Assembly (NCBI GenBank): GCA_027579435.1
Contig: JANBPK010001308.1
Span: 1 to 29,083, forward strand
Origin: Candolleomyces eurysporus
Taxonomy: Eukaryota > Basidiomycota > Agaricomycetes > Agaricales > Psathyrellaceae
DNA: 29,083 nucleotides
Direction of reading: 5' to 3'
The notes beneath the pieces were generated by a model. That model searched no databases. It saw nothing but the letters and a program-made list of their open reading frames with translations, and was not told the DNA's origin. The number at the start of each line of letters is the position of its first letter. Positions within the stretch are counted from its first letter, which is position 1. Positions 10,651-19,867 of the stretch are shown piece after piece. The translations under genes and the position numbers were made by a program.

Positions 10651-11825
10651 ATGGCTGCTAAACCCGAGCTTTTAGGCCTCATTGTCCGACTCAACCCAAT
10701 TTTCGACGCCTCTCACACTCGAAATCGAAGAAGTCTCCCCCCGACTCTGCTTGCTTGCCTGGAACGAGGAAGGAGGCGATCCAGGGAATAATATCCTGGG
10801 CCGACGCCGATATTGTGCTAGGAGAAACGCCGGTTGTCCACGTATACTGGTTTCACGGATTCGCAAGAAGTGGCAAATCCGTCATCTCGCTGGAGATCGC
10901 CAACATATACGCTGGATCCGGGCGCTTGCTTGGAAGATACTTCTTCCGCAATGCAGGAGACATGAGCCGTATGAGCAGGTTCGCGGAGAGATTGGCGGCT
11001 CAAATGGTAGCTGCGGTGCCTGCCACTGCCTCTTTCGCCAAAGCCGCCCTGGACGCCGGCCCAGGCTTGCTCACCGAGGGTGTTTCCTTGACAGTGCAGC
11101 TGGAGCGGCTGTTTTACGAACCATTTCAAGCTGCTTTGGAACAGGGGCTTATTCTTTCCAAAGGGCCTTTCGTCATCGTCGTTGACGGACTCGACGAATG
11201 CGAGGACAAGCAAGGGGTAGTGGACCTCATCGACTATACGCTCGACTTCTTCGAAAGACACCCCTCCATTCTCCTCCGATTCTTCATCGCTAGTCGGTTG
11301 GAGGAACACATCCGTTCTCACCCGAACAATGATGGCGTTGTCTTAGGCGCTCTCAATAGTCACTCGGCTGGCAAGGTCATCGAAATGTCCCTTGAACCAC
11401 CGTTTCAACGCGCAGCGTTCGACCGCGTCATCCAATCATACGTTCGAGCGCACGGAAAACAGCCGAGGAAGCCAGACATGAACAAGTTGATCCAGCTCAT
11501 CAAAGGATCGTTCGTTCTTGCATCAACGATATTCAAATTCACTGTCCAACCTGCAACGGAAGAGGACCCGTCGACGCCTATGGACCGCCTCCCACTCGCC
11601 CTCACAATGAATGGCCTCAATGGCCTGTACGCTCAAACGCTCGCCCGCTCGCCACATCTTCCCCATTTCTGTATCATCTCCACCCTCGCGCTCCTTAAAT
11701 ATCCACTCCCAATTGTGAGAATAGCAAGGCTTATCGGCATAGAAGCTTCGGAAGTCGCTCAGGTCCTGCTGAACCTTCGAGCGATTTTTCATGTGCCAAG
11801 ATCGTCTCGGATCCCCAACTGTTGA
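10651..11825 (+). CDS. NACHT NTPase (NLR-like), frame break and short C-end
   Basis: The main frame from about 10740 to 11825 encodes a fungal NACHT P-loop NTPase. It has the entry motif ACLPGTRKEAI, Walker A HGFARSGKS (near 10857) and Walker B FVIVVDGLDECED (Asp near 11184). Next come an arginine/sensor region (LLRFFIASRLEEHI) and the helical KLIQLIKGSFVLASTIFKF, ending at LLNLRAIFHVP. In fungal NLR-like proteins this module switches with nucleotide binding in self/non-self recognition and cell-death signalling. An upstream piece from ATG 10651 (MAAKPELLGLIVRLNPIF) reads into it only if the frame shifts by one base at a run of six C (10737-10742). No N-terminal effector domain and no repeat domain (WD40, ANK, TPR) follows: the frame stops just where the post-NACHT region would continue. 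It could be a sequencing indel plus truncation, or a decaying gene. Confidence 0.75.
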
Positions 11826-12885
11826 TGAATTTGCTGTCGTGCCTCTCCATTTGGGATTGGTGCACCCTCTCTAGTGTAACGAGGGAGGTTAGGATTGTGT
11901 TAGCGCAGAGAAAAGAACAAAGGGAGGAGGTCTTAATGAGGTATCTGAGAACTTTTGGGTGCTCAAGGTGGGCGTGGAGTGAGGAGAAGGAACCGCTGGG
12001 TCTATCATTCCAGGTGTGTTGTCTTGCTGTCATTTGCATTCTTTTCAGATAATTAACATAATTCCTTGTCTCTTTTACAGGACCATGTGGATTACATGAG
12101 AGGTGTCCCGAGCTCTTCACACGAATACTCACGAGTAGCGAAGATGTATGTACATGCATTCATTGATAGTGCACCCCGATATACGTGATCCCTCCGTTGG
12201 AACATACCTTCAGTTGCCTTACAGCGTCTGCTCAGGCTCACACGCACGTCCTGCTTCGCCTCCACGCTCGGGTGAAGAAGGAAGCGAGCCTCGTGAACTC
12301 GTTGTCTAGTGGAGGAAGGTCTGGTCGACTCCCCTATCTGCTTCGGTTCGGAAAGGGTTGACGAATGGTGGTATCGGCAGTACGAATGGGTATTACGGAG
12401 GGATGATTTCCAGGCCTGGTTTGCGAGCTATGAGTCGTGCACCTTCGCCTACCGTGTCAGACTTTTCGCATTCGCATTCGCATGGTCCTGCAAACGTACC
12501 GTATGCTGGTCCTGGGTAGTCAGCTGTAGTTTGGGACATTGCAGTCAGTGATGAAGGGAACATGGAGAGATTGTTGTAAGTGTTGGAATTGCCCCTCCTC
12601 TCTACTTGACGCATGCTGATTGGATTATAGGACCTGGATTAGACGTGGAACCCTCCTATTGGAGACCTGCCCAAGTATACTCCTGCATTGGCGTTCCCAC
12701 CTTCGTATTTCCATCGAGTGATTCGGACCAAAGAAAGTTTCAAGGATTTCGAGGGAGGAAAGGTCAGTTCATTCTTACTCTGATAGCTGCCGCGACATTT
12801 TCTTACTTCATGCTCTTGCTTTTTCGTTGACCTGGGTAGATTTGGATCAAGGCTGTTGGACTGAAGAATGAATTCTTTAAGGTTT
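11826..12885 (+). pseudogene. Fragments of unnamed spliced gene
   Basis: Several protein-like exon pieces with good splice sites follow each other. VTREVRIVLAQRKEQREEVL runs into an exon ending at 12013. The intron 12014-12080 leads to DHVDYMRGVPSSSHEYSRVA. A Ser/Gly/His-rich linker contains SDFSHSHSHGPANVPYAGPG, then an in-frame TAG, then VVWDIAVSDEGNMERLL and a second intron. NPPIGDLPKYTPALAFPPSY, FHRVIRTKESFKDFEGGK, an intron ending about 12839, and IWIKAVGLKNEFFK follow. Charged helical, disordered and folded parts suggest a real ancestral protein of a few hundred residues. In-frame TAG codons before VVWDI and before TWNPP show that it is broken. I do not recognise the family. It stops exactly where the CpG-poor block begins, which suggests interruption by an insertion. 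Confidence 0.5.
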
Positions 12886-13175
12886 TTTTTATTGTCACAT
12901 CNAGTCTTCTAAGTTTTGCAAGTCCTGTTCCTTTCCTCTTTCCTCTTTGCATGCCACTCTTTCCTTCTGTCCAAAGTTCGTTTTTCAGCTTCCATAGATT
13001 TTATGCTACCTGCCCTAATCATAGTTTCATCCGTCATGATGATCTTCNGTTGAATAATGNTCCATCACAGCCCAATTAGGATTGCTCATGTGATGTGATC
13101 TAATGACAATGATAAAAGGCTATGCATCGTTCTTCGTTGTTCTTCTTCCTTCTCTTGAATTCCTTCAATTTCAGC

Positions 13176-14965
13176 ATGTCTGATACTGAACCCCACTTGT
13201 CTGAAGATGGTGGGAGTGGTTATGAGTGCACTCCTCAATCCAGTATGGCCACCCCATCCAAGGATCCTATGCCCTTGNCCAATTTTCAGGCGGCAGGAGA
13301 ACAGGGTCACCACACGGTGAAAAGACTCAGAGANGAACCAGGGGAGCCTGGGTCAGGGACAAAGAAGGTATGTGTTTGCAGGTGATCCCCCTTGATGTTT
13401 CTAAAGCTGTATCAGACTAAGCGCAGGAACAAACATAGGAAAAATGTTAAGCAACACCAGAGGAAAGANGAGGAGGCAAAGCAAGCNCAAGAGATGGAGG
13501 AAGAAGAGATGAAGAGGGCTCAAATGGAGGAAGATGAGAAGAAGTTGAGGGCAGAGATTAAGCAAGCCCAGGAAGATATTGTATGACACAATGACTCTCC
13601 CATTCTAACGCTGACTGATTGGACCACCTCAACACAGCTCAAGATGTTCACTGGTTCAGAAAATGTCATGATACATCAAGTGAAGAAGGATCCAGTACTT
13701 CTCAATGAGTTCTTGACCTTGGAGACAACCCATATGCATCCTCTGAAATGGGAGGACTTTGGTGATCCCCTCAAGAGCAGGATCAATCGGATATCAAAGC
13801 CAGGGCTTCATATTGGACATGATGGTCAGGAAATTGTATTCATGGTCCGAATTCGGTACGTAATAATTCAATGCCATGGTTTGGACCATATTCTAACCAA
13901 ATGATAGACCATGGTCAGAATTTGAGAGTCTCTCTCANGTNCAAGCTCCATTGTTGACAGTCATGGAATACACTAAATGTGCACCTATCATCAAGGTGAA
14001 TGCTGTAAGTCTGCATCCATGTTTCTCTGTCTAATCTAACTAATGTGCATTTCTAACTCTTCTCCAGAGCCAGCATGGTGGAACNCATGGTAAAAGGCTA
14101 GGCAATGCCACCTTTCAGTCATTTGGCAACATGTATGCCTGTGGGTGGCATGGATCCCAAGAGAGGGGCAAGACACTTGTATCATATGCTCCAAAACGGG
14201 ACATTGCAGCCCAGGAAAAGTGGAGTTACAATTCAGATATTCTGGATTNTGCTAATTTACACCTGATTAGATTGAAAGAACTTTTACCCAAGCTAGAAGA
14301 NGTTGCTTGGCTCTTTCGTGTGGGGCTTTGCACACTANACCCTGGTGGTTATGAACGGATGTCAAATGAGGCTATTCGGTAGGAGGCTCNNTCTCATTTC
14401 CCNTTCATCAATAATCTCATGCACTGTCCTCCATACCAGTCACCATGTGATAGAATGGTCAGATCTTGAGTTTGAGGGAGGGACTGTCACACNCCCTTTT
14501 GCCAATGCACTTGTCATCACCAACAATGATTTTTGCAATTACCTCCACAATGACAGGGATGAAATTGAGATTGCTTATGGACTCTGGTGGGCAGCAAAAG
14601 AGGTTGAGGGAAAGTGGATTTTTGATACAGAGGTTGACCATGGCAATGTCNAAGGTGGTCAGTTTTTGCTGGGCGAGTATGGTGTTATGGTGGATTTTCC
14701 AATGTAAGCCTTCTCATAGTCTTTCAGTGAATAAAGTTTCTCTAATCATCCTCATAATAACAGGACATCTGGACTGGTGGAGATCTATTGGAGGGGAAAG
14801 ATTGATATGCATTCTACAATGAGAAGTGAAACTCCTCAGAACACAGCAAGATTTGGGACATCAATTCAAATCACAGCCAAAGGTGCCAATGCAGTGCGCA
14901 AATTTTGGAGAGATGGTGGAAATCGAGATCGCCTAACAACCCTGTCTGACCGCNTAGTTATTTAA
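13176..14965 (+). CDS. Tet-like 2OG-Fe(II) dioxygenase (TET/JBP family)
   Basis: Seven exons join without a frame break into 482 codons: 13176-13367, 13416-13580, 13638-13855, 13908-14004, 14068-14378, 14440-14703 and 14764-14965. Residues 1-64 are acidic and Ser/Pro-rich; 61-75 are basic (KKTKRRNKHRK, NLS-like); 75-119 form a charged coiled coil. The catalytic double-stranded beta-helix follows: FGNMYACGWHGSQERGK, then HND (His364, Asp366 as iron ligands) in YLHNDRDEIEIAYGLWW, GGQFLLGEYGVMVDF, His432 in IDMHSTM, and Arg445 in ARFGTSIQI as the likely 2-oxoglutarate contact. Family members oxidise 5-methylcytosine (or thymine in JBP) in DNA, using Fe(II), O2 and 2-oxoglutarate, in the nucleus. 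The ATG at 13176 was chosen because exon 1 then ends in phase with the rest. Several codons contain N. The gene lies in CpG-poor DNA unlike its neighbours. Family certainty is high; activity is inferred. Confidence 0.8.
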
Positions 14966-16235
14966 CATGGAGTCATCCTCCACATAGCTGAGTGATGTGC
15001 AAATGACCCTGTGTACAATAAAATACAATTAAATGTCTTCAGTATCAACTGTCAGTCAAGGTTCNGCATATGCTCAAAAGGTCAAATTTATGTGTGTAAT
15101 GCAGACATTTATGAGTCTCCATCAGACATGGTGGGCCTGGGATGAGACTTTGGGNTATTGTGGTTTGTCATGGCATTCTATATTCCAATTATTACCTTCC
15201 CTTGTTTAATGTAAAATACTGTGTTTTGCAGTGCCTTATTGTCTTCANATTCACAATATTACCAAGTAGATGGTATTATTTCAGTTNTTACCAGTGGCCA
15301 TGATATCACTGCTCTCAATCATTGGAGTGTTGGTAGCATGATGTGGTCACCTGGAGATTGAGAAGTCTACATAAATGGTTTGCCTTTTTGTACTCTCCTG
15401 CCATCTANGTNTTGTTTTCTCCTACCACCTTGCTTCTGTATCCCCCCATGCCCAGCCTCANTGCATCTTCTAGCTTTTGAGAGAGTGGCTCTGGAAGGCT
15501 GCTGGACTGCAGCTTCCACAATTCCAACANTGGTGGGCTTCATTTTCACAACAGGTGAATGCTAAGTGCCTCATTGCACAATGCCATCTGTGCTGTCCCT
15601 TTGTCAACCCTGTGCTGTAAACCCTTCTCCNTAACCTATCCAGTGAGTCCTAAAACTGTGNTTCCANCTGTGCATCCAGTCTACTAGCTNAGCCCCTTTG
15701 CAGTTCTACACAATTTAAGAATTGAGAAAAANAACAATGAAAAGGAGTGTATTCATGGCCTTGTATGTGCACCCTGTGTAAAACCTTGATGTATGTATTA
15801 GAAACCATTAATTGATCAACATTCTATATATAAAGACTGCCNNGAAAGAACCAGAGCAAAATTTGAGCTATTAAATTGGCCAGTCTAGGTCTTCTCAAAG
15901 GCCAAGAAAGCCCTGNATGGTCCACAATGAGATGAGGAATATTNTTCCANCTGGGTAGCTCAGTGTGGCTTAGCATGGTCAGANTCAGGATTTTCAATGA
16001 GAGAAAACTCCACTCTGAGCCTTGACTGCCAGTGCTGGGCTGAGGAGGGGCTCTCACTGGGGCTCAGTGCTCAGTTATAATCAATTAAAGCAGAGGTACA
16101 AAGTAATTTCACTTAGTGGAATGTATGAGATCTCTCAAGCTTTTCATCAAGGTGGGGATGAATGTTTGACTCTCAGCAAGCAAGTGAGCTGCAAGAGTTC
16201 AAGCCAAGGCTTCATAAGTAATTTAAACTACACAA
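14953..16235. other. 1283-bp stretch without a single CpG
   Basis: Between the CpG at 14951-14952 (end of the dioxygenase gene) and the CpG at 16236-16237 no CG dinucleotide is present, apart from what N bases may hide. C and G are otherwise frequent. No long open frame or known family is visible. It is presumably 3' flank of the dioxygenase gene or the body of the element that carries it. Confidence 0.75.
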
Positions 16236-16460
16236 CGCTCTGAACTGACTCTTGTGCTCAAAGCATTGTTATTGACTGAGAAGAGGTGCACGTGTCACCA
16301 TGCAATAGCCCTGACCCCTGCTTTTAGCAGCCTCATAGATCATGTCTGGCATTCTCAGAGTCTGGTAATAATATGAATGGCTTAGATTTCACTTCCGAGC
16401 CCATATCTAGCGCGGAGCCTTTCCGCCGAGTCAAGGCTGTTTTTGTTGATCTTGCACCAA

Positions 16461-16491
16461 TCTAATGTGATGCCTATCTAATGTGATGCCT
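16461..16491. repeat. 16-bp tandem duplication
   Basis: TCTAATGTGATGCCTA is followed directly by TCTAATGTGATGCCT. This is a perfect two-copy tandem repeat just outside the CpG-poor block, in non-coding DNA. Confidence 0.8.
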
Positions 16492-16657
16492 CCCACAATA
16501 GCTAAGATTTCTATTCATTCTCATGTCCATGGACAACAAACATTAGAATAGGCCATTTCAACATGCTATGCACTAATTTCGGGCAATAGCTAAATTGGTC
16601 AACCAACTTCCGTTCCCGATAGCCTACGTGATTATATGCCTGCAAGACCCGTTACAG

Positions 16658-16783
16658 CAAAGTACCGGGTCGTGCAGTCCTAAGTATGACCAGTGTGGAG
16701 GGACTGGGTATGCTGGTGTGATGTATTGTGCTTCGGGATCAACTTGCACGAAGTTGAACGGTTTATACTCTCAATGCGAATAA
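16658..16783 (+). pseudogene. Lone CBM1 cellulose-binding exon
   Basis: After an acceptor-like site (TTACAG, to 16657) an exon encodes [31 protein letters not shown] and [10 protein letters not shown], then TAA at 16781-16783. This is a fungal type-1 carbohydrate-binding module: four cysteines that pair as two disulfides, the QCGG signature, and Tyr/Leu/Tyr where the flat cellulose-binding face normally has three aromatic residues. CBM1 normally ends secreted cellulases and related enzymes, joined by a Ser/Thr/Pro linker. Here nothing upstream looks like a catalytic domain, linker or signal peptide. The piece is therefore a severed C-terminal exon. The module itself is undamaged, though the middle aromatic is Leu. 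Confidence 0.8.
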
Positions 16784-17271
16784 TGCAAGATGAATGAAGT
16801 GAGAATAATAGCTCGTACTATGTAGTTCCTTGTATATGACATATTGAATGGATTCTTGCATATACCGGCAATGATTTGTGAACCTTGGGTGGCGAGGGTG
16901 ACAACAGCTGATGTGAATGCCTGTAGGTATCGTGAGCAACCACATCACAGCGACCTGGTAATGACGGATCACACCTTATTCTCAACCTTGCGAAGCAGCT
17001 TCTTCTTGCCATTGGGTGCCTAGTTCAGACTACGGCTGCAAAGCAGGCTCTCCGCGAGCATTCGATGTAGTGGTGTCGATTGCGCCATGCAGATCCGTTA
17101 CATGGGCGCCTCACACCCCTTCGTCTTCAACACCTGCCTACCCAGCATCCGATAGGCCATTAATCCTGCCGCCGTCCAGCTGAGTCTGAACAATCAGAAG
17201 CTGTGGAATTTCTTGCAAACAGCTTGTATGGTTGGTGGGAACTGCACAAAAATGTTACCGCGCGAGCTTGA
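16784..17271. other. No gene recognised
   Basis: CpG content is back to the level seen elsewhere in the window. No open frame with motifs was found on either strand. Confidence 0.4.
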
Positions 17272-17574
17272 TCACCGATCCGCTTCCCGCAGGCGAGAGC
17301 AGCTGCTGCCAGCTAAACCTTTTGTACCAGAGCTACAATGTACATGGTAAATGGAAATGAGAGGGCCTGGTGTTAAAGAAGATAGCTTTGCACATTTCGG
17401 ACAAAGCCCAGGGGTCGATTTGCTGACAAAATGCTGGCCGCAGCGGTCATCGTTATCACCCGAGCAGACTTGGTTCTGGTTGCTCATGACGTGTTTGCAG
17501 AGCATATTTTCGGTGGTTAAAATGGGTAGAAAGTGCTCGAGCTGTTGCTCGTTCTGAGTTGCTCGGCGGCACAT
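17272..17574 (-). CDS. Small Cys-rich protein, hypothetical
   Basis: This minus-strand frame of 100 codons contains LCKHV, VCSG, DDRCGQHF and STPGLCPKCAKL, with cysteines at residues 26, 37, 45, 58 and 61. The spacing could make a small zinc-binding fold. Short proteins with a C-terminal 'STPGLC.KC' block seem familiar from mushroom genomes, but I cannot name a family. The residues after about 68 look like read-through of an intron. A TATA-like run (plus strand 17573-17580) touches the first ATG, so the real start may be the Met at residue 24. No function is claimed. Confidence 0.3.
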   Translation of the reverse strand: MCRRATQNEQQLEHFLPILTTENMLCKHVMSNQNQVCSGDNDDRCGQHFVSKSTPGLCPKCAKLSSLTPGPLISIYHVHCSSGTKGLAGSSCSRLREADR

Positions 17575-18345
17575 TATATACCAGGATCCTCATTGCTTCT
17601 TCTGCATCCATAAATCGCCACATTTGCTGAAGTCAAGAGTCACTGCAGCTCATTCCGAGTTCACCATTCCCAATTGTCGTACCAGATGTATTCATTCAAC
17701 GATTTATTGAGTACCGACTGTTAATACACCCTTTCTCAGTCCGATTTTCAGAGATGTTTTGCATGCTAAACTTGTTCTTGGCACGAAATTCAAGAACTCA
17801 TTCCCTGTTTTCAGGCCTCTAAATGACTCTCACCCGCAGTTGCCCTTGTATTTCATGTGTACACGACCACCACAGCAGCTTGGAGTCGTTGGAGTTAGCG
17901 TTCTGTGAGGCGATTTTTGAATTACCCCTCTAAATTTGGCTGCGCAATTCAGTGGAGACTTCGAGACCCAAAGGCCGAGATATGGTTTCAATGTTCGATC
18001 AGCCTCGCGCGGGCACCAACTGCTCTTACCTGGAACGACCCAACGCGATGGCCACGAGCTGATGGCCTCTTTACCGGCGTTAAGAACTTGCCGTATTTGA
18101 AGCAGAGAGGAAAACGGCCCAGTTGGTTTCAGATGGAGAGCATTTGCGATAAACAAGCCACCTCCGGTAACATCCCGGCATCAATTTTTGACACGCGCTG
18201 AGTAACTACGGACATTATTGGGCTCAGGCAAACTACAAGAATCTACAAGAAAAAATACAAGAATAATACAAGAAGAAACCGAAGTTAAAGGAGCATTTTA
18301 TGAAGGGGAAATGGATGTATGCACCAATGTAATCTACTGCAGCCG
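17575..18345. other. No gene recognised; 3' flank of F-box gene
   Basis: Open frames of about 100 codons occur on both strands (17830-18156 minus, 17905-18201 plus) but overlap each other and show no motifs. The right end is the probable 3' UTR of the minus-strand F-box gene. Confidence 0.35.
18234..18277 (-). repeat. Four TCTTGTA repeats in F-box 3' UTR
   Basis: TACAAGA occurs four times (starting at 18234, 18244, 18256, 18267), spaced 10-12 bases, about one helical turn apart. On the minus strand this reads TCTTGTA and lies 70-110 bases after the stop of the F-box gene, so in the transcript it would be a U-rich element with four UGUA cores. A protein-binding or 3'-end-processing role is possible but unproven. 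Confidence 0.5.
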
Positions 18346-19521
18346 TCAGGCCTTGAAAGGGATCCCAAAAAAGTCGCCCCACCAATTTTCAGCAAGGGGT
18401 GCCGAAACCGACACAAAATATCCATTTGAACTGACTGCCCACACCTTTCCGCCAAAGCCAAAAGAAGACAACGATGGGTGAGCATGCAGGGGCGAGTTCA
18501 AGATGGATTTCACAGGGTCCGGTACGGACGTCGCGGGCCCCGCATCCCCCGTACTCGAATCAACGCCTACGAAGAGATCGTTCCTGTTTACTGCCATCCG
18601 CAGCATCCTCGGAAATAGAGCTGATCCTGTGCAAACGGCGTCAAGAACGTCCTGCAAGAATGGTGGTCAGCAAATACGCCTCGCGGTTACCCAAAGACCA
18701 TACAAAATGCAATTAGTACCTACTTTAACAACAATCCCCGAGGCCTGTATAGACAGTGACCTCACCCAAGGGAACACGTCCGAAAGCATCCCGAGCGCGA
18801 TCTTCACAGGAACAGTCCTCTCGAAAGAAACGCTAAACGTCTCCAACGAACGGCCGAGGACTGTTCCGTCGGAAGCTTCTATAAGTTCCGCTAGGTCCTG
18901 ACAGTCGATGGGACAACGAATATCCAGCTCCCGTAATCCCCTCCAGTGGGCGAAGCAAGTTAATTCGGCGATGCCTGAGACGGACAGGTTCCGAAGCGCA
19001 GGCAAAGTCAACGACGTCGAAGGCCCAGGGACTGACATCATGTCGGCGAGGAAGTACACTGGATGGGTGTTGCTTCGCAATAGGCCATTCTTTAGAGAGA
19101 TCTCCCTAAAGTGATCAAAGTCGATGGCCCATGTGCAAAACTGCAATGTGACCAAGTTATTGAAACATGCCAAGGCTCTGCACAGCAGGAATGTCAATAG
19201 GTACATGTCGCTGTCGCTCCACACGCCTACAACAACTCGCCGAACGTAGGAGCAATACCGCCTCGACGTCTCCGATCCAGACAGCAATGTCGCAAGGAGA
19301 CGCTGTCCATTCGACTGGAAGACGTACAGGCGTCTGTACCGCGTGTACTCTGCAATCCGCCCAATGCGTTTACACGTGCGAGCGAGGGAGCCCATAGTAC
19401 GAGGATCATGAGCTACGAGCTCAATGATGTTAAGCAGCAGTTCGTTGGCGAGTGATAAAGCAGTTTTGGGTGAATGTGGTGGATACATGCTGCTGCGACT
19501 AGGAAAGAAACGAAAGATCAT
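18346..19521 (-). CDS. F-box protein
   Basis: There are two exons: 19521 down to 18724 and 18651 down to 18346, with a 72-nt intron (18652-18723) that keeps the frame, giving 367 residues. The F-box lies near the N-terminus: LANELLLNIIELVAHDPRTM followed by SLARTCKRIGRIAEYTRYRR and LYV, about residues 25-68. The rest is leucine-rich and resembles the irregular LRR-like fold of many mushroom F-box proteins (TLPALRNLSVSGI, WRGLRELDIRCPI, WVRSLSIQASG). The F-box would bind SKP1 and place the protein in an SCF ubiquitin ligase; the C-terminal part would pick the substrate. A TATA-like box at 19531-19536 is only about 10 bases before the first ATG. Translation may therefore start at the second Met (residue 12, at 19488), which leaves the F-box intact. 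Its divergent neighbour is the orphan gene at 19868. Confidence 0.75.
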
Positions 19522-19530
19522 CTACTAGAA

Positions 19531-19536
19531 TTTATA
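19531..19536 (-). promoter_or_regulatory. TATA-like box of F-box gene
   Basis: TATAAA on the minus strand, about 45 bases upstream of the second Met codon of the F-box gene. Its position argues that transcription starts after the first ATG. Confidence 0.35.
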
Positions 19537-19785
19537 CACAATAAGACGAGTACGATAATCTGATTAGATATCGCTATCTTCGCCAATATATTTCGGCCTT
19601 TGCCAACAAGACCACTTAACTGTGGATAAGACCTAGAAACAGCCCTAAATTATCCGGCGAAGGGGGAATTAATATAAAATTATCTCTCGTCTTGTACAGT
19701 TGTCAACAAGACTAGGCGTCCCTTTTTCTTTTTTCTTAGCTTTTCAACATCTGCATTGTCTCTATCTAGAAGAGGATTTTCGAGG

Positions 19786-19793
19786 TATAAAAA
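19786..19793 (+). promoter_or_regulatory. TATA box of orphan gene
   Basis: GGTATAAAAAGG is a strong TATA box 75-80 bases before the ATG at 19868, preceded by a CT-rich tract (about 19720-19745). It supports the chosen start. Confidence 0.6.
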
Positions 19794-19867
19794 GGACGAC
19801 CAACCGCATTCCAATGAAGCCCAAANCCCCCCATCTTACAACTCGCAAAGCACATAACCACCTTGCG

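Larger units (their letters stand above)
12830..16400. other. CpG-depleted block of foreign composition
   Basis: From about 12830 to 16400 the base composition changes sharply: CpG becomes very rare while TG and CA are common. Flanking DNA (the NACHT gene before, the stretch after 16405) is CpG-rich. I count only about twenty CpG in 13100-14965 and none from 14953 to 16235. 38 of the 45 N bases of the window fall between 12902 and 15984. The block carries the Tet-like gene. I found no terminal inverted repeats or target duplications by eye. It is probably an inserted, methylated, multi-copy segment, but the insertion itself is inference. Confidence 0.65.

Noticed and set aside
10272..10694. 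140-codon open frame on the minus strand
   Set aside because: It lies antisense to the UBR1 relic and the GC-rich spacer, is rich in Arg/Ser/Gly as expected from a shadow frame, and has no motif.
12902..15984. Idea that N bases mark C/T ambiguity at former CpG sites
   Set aside because: Only about half of the Ns are preceded by C or followed by G, close to chance, so the pattern is not supported by eye.
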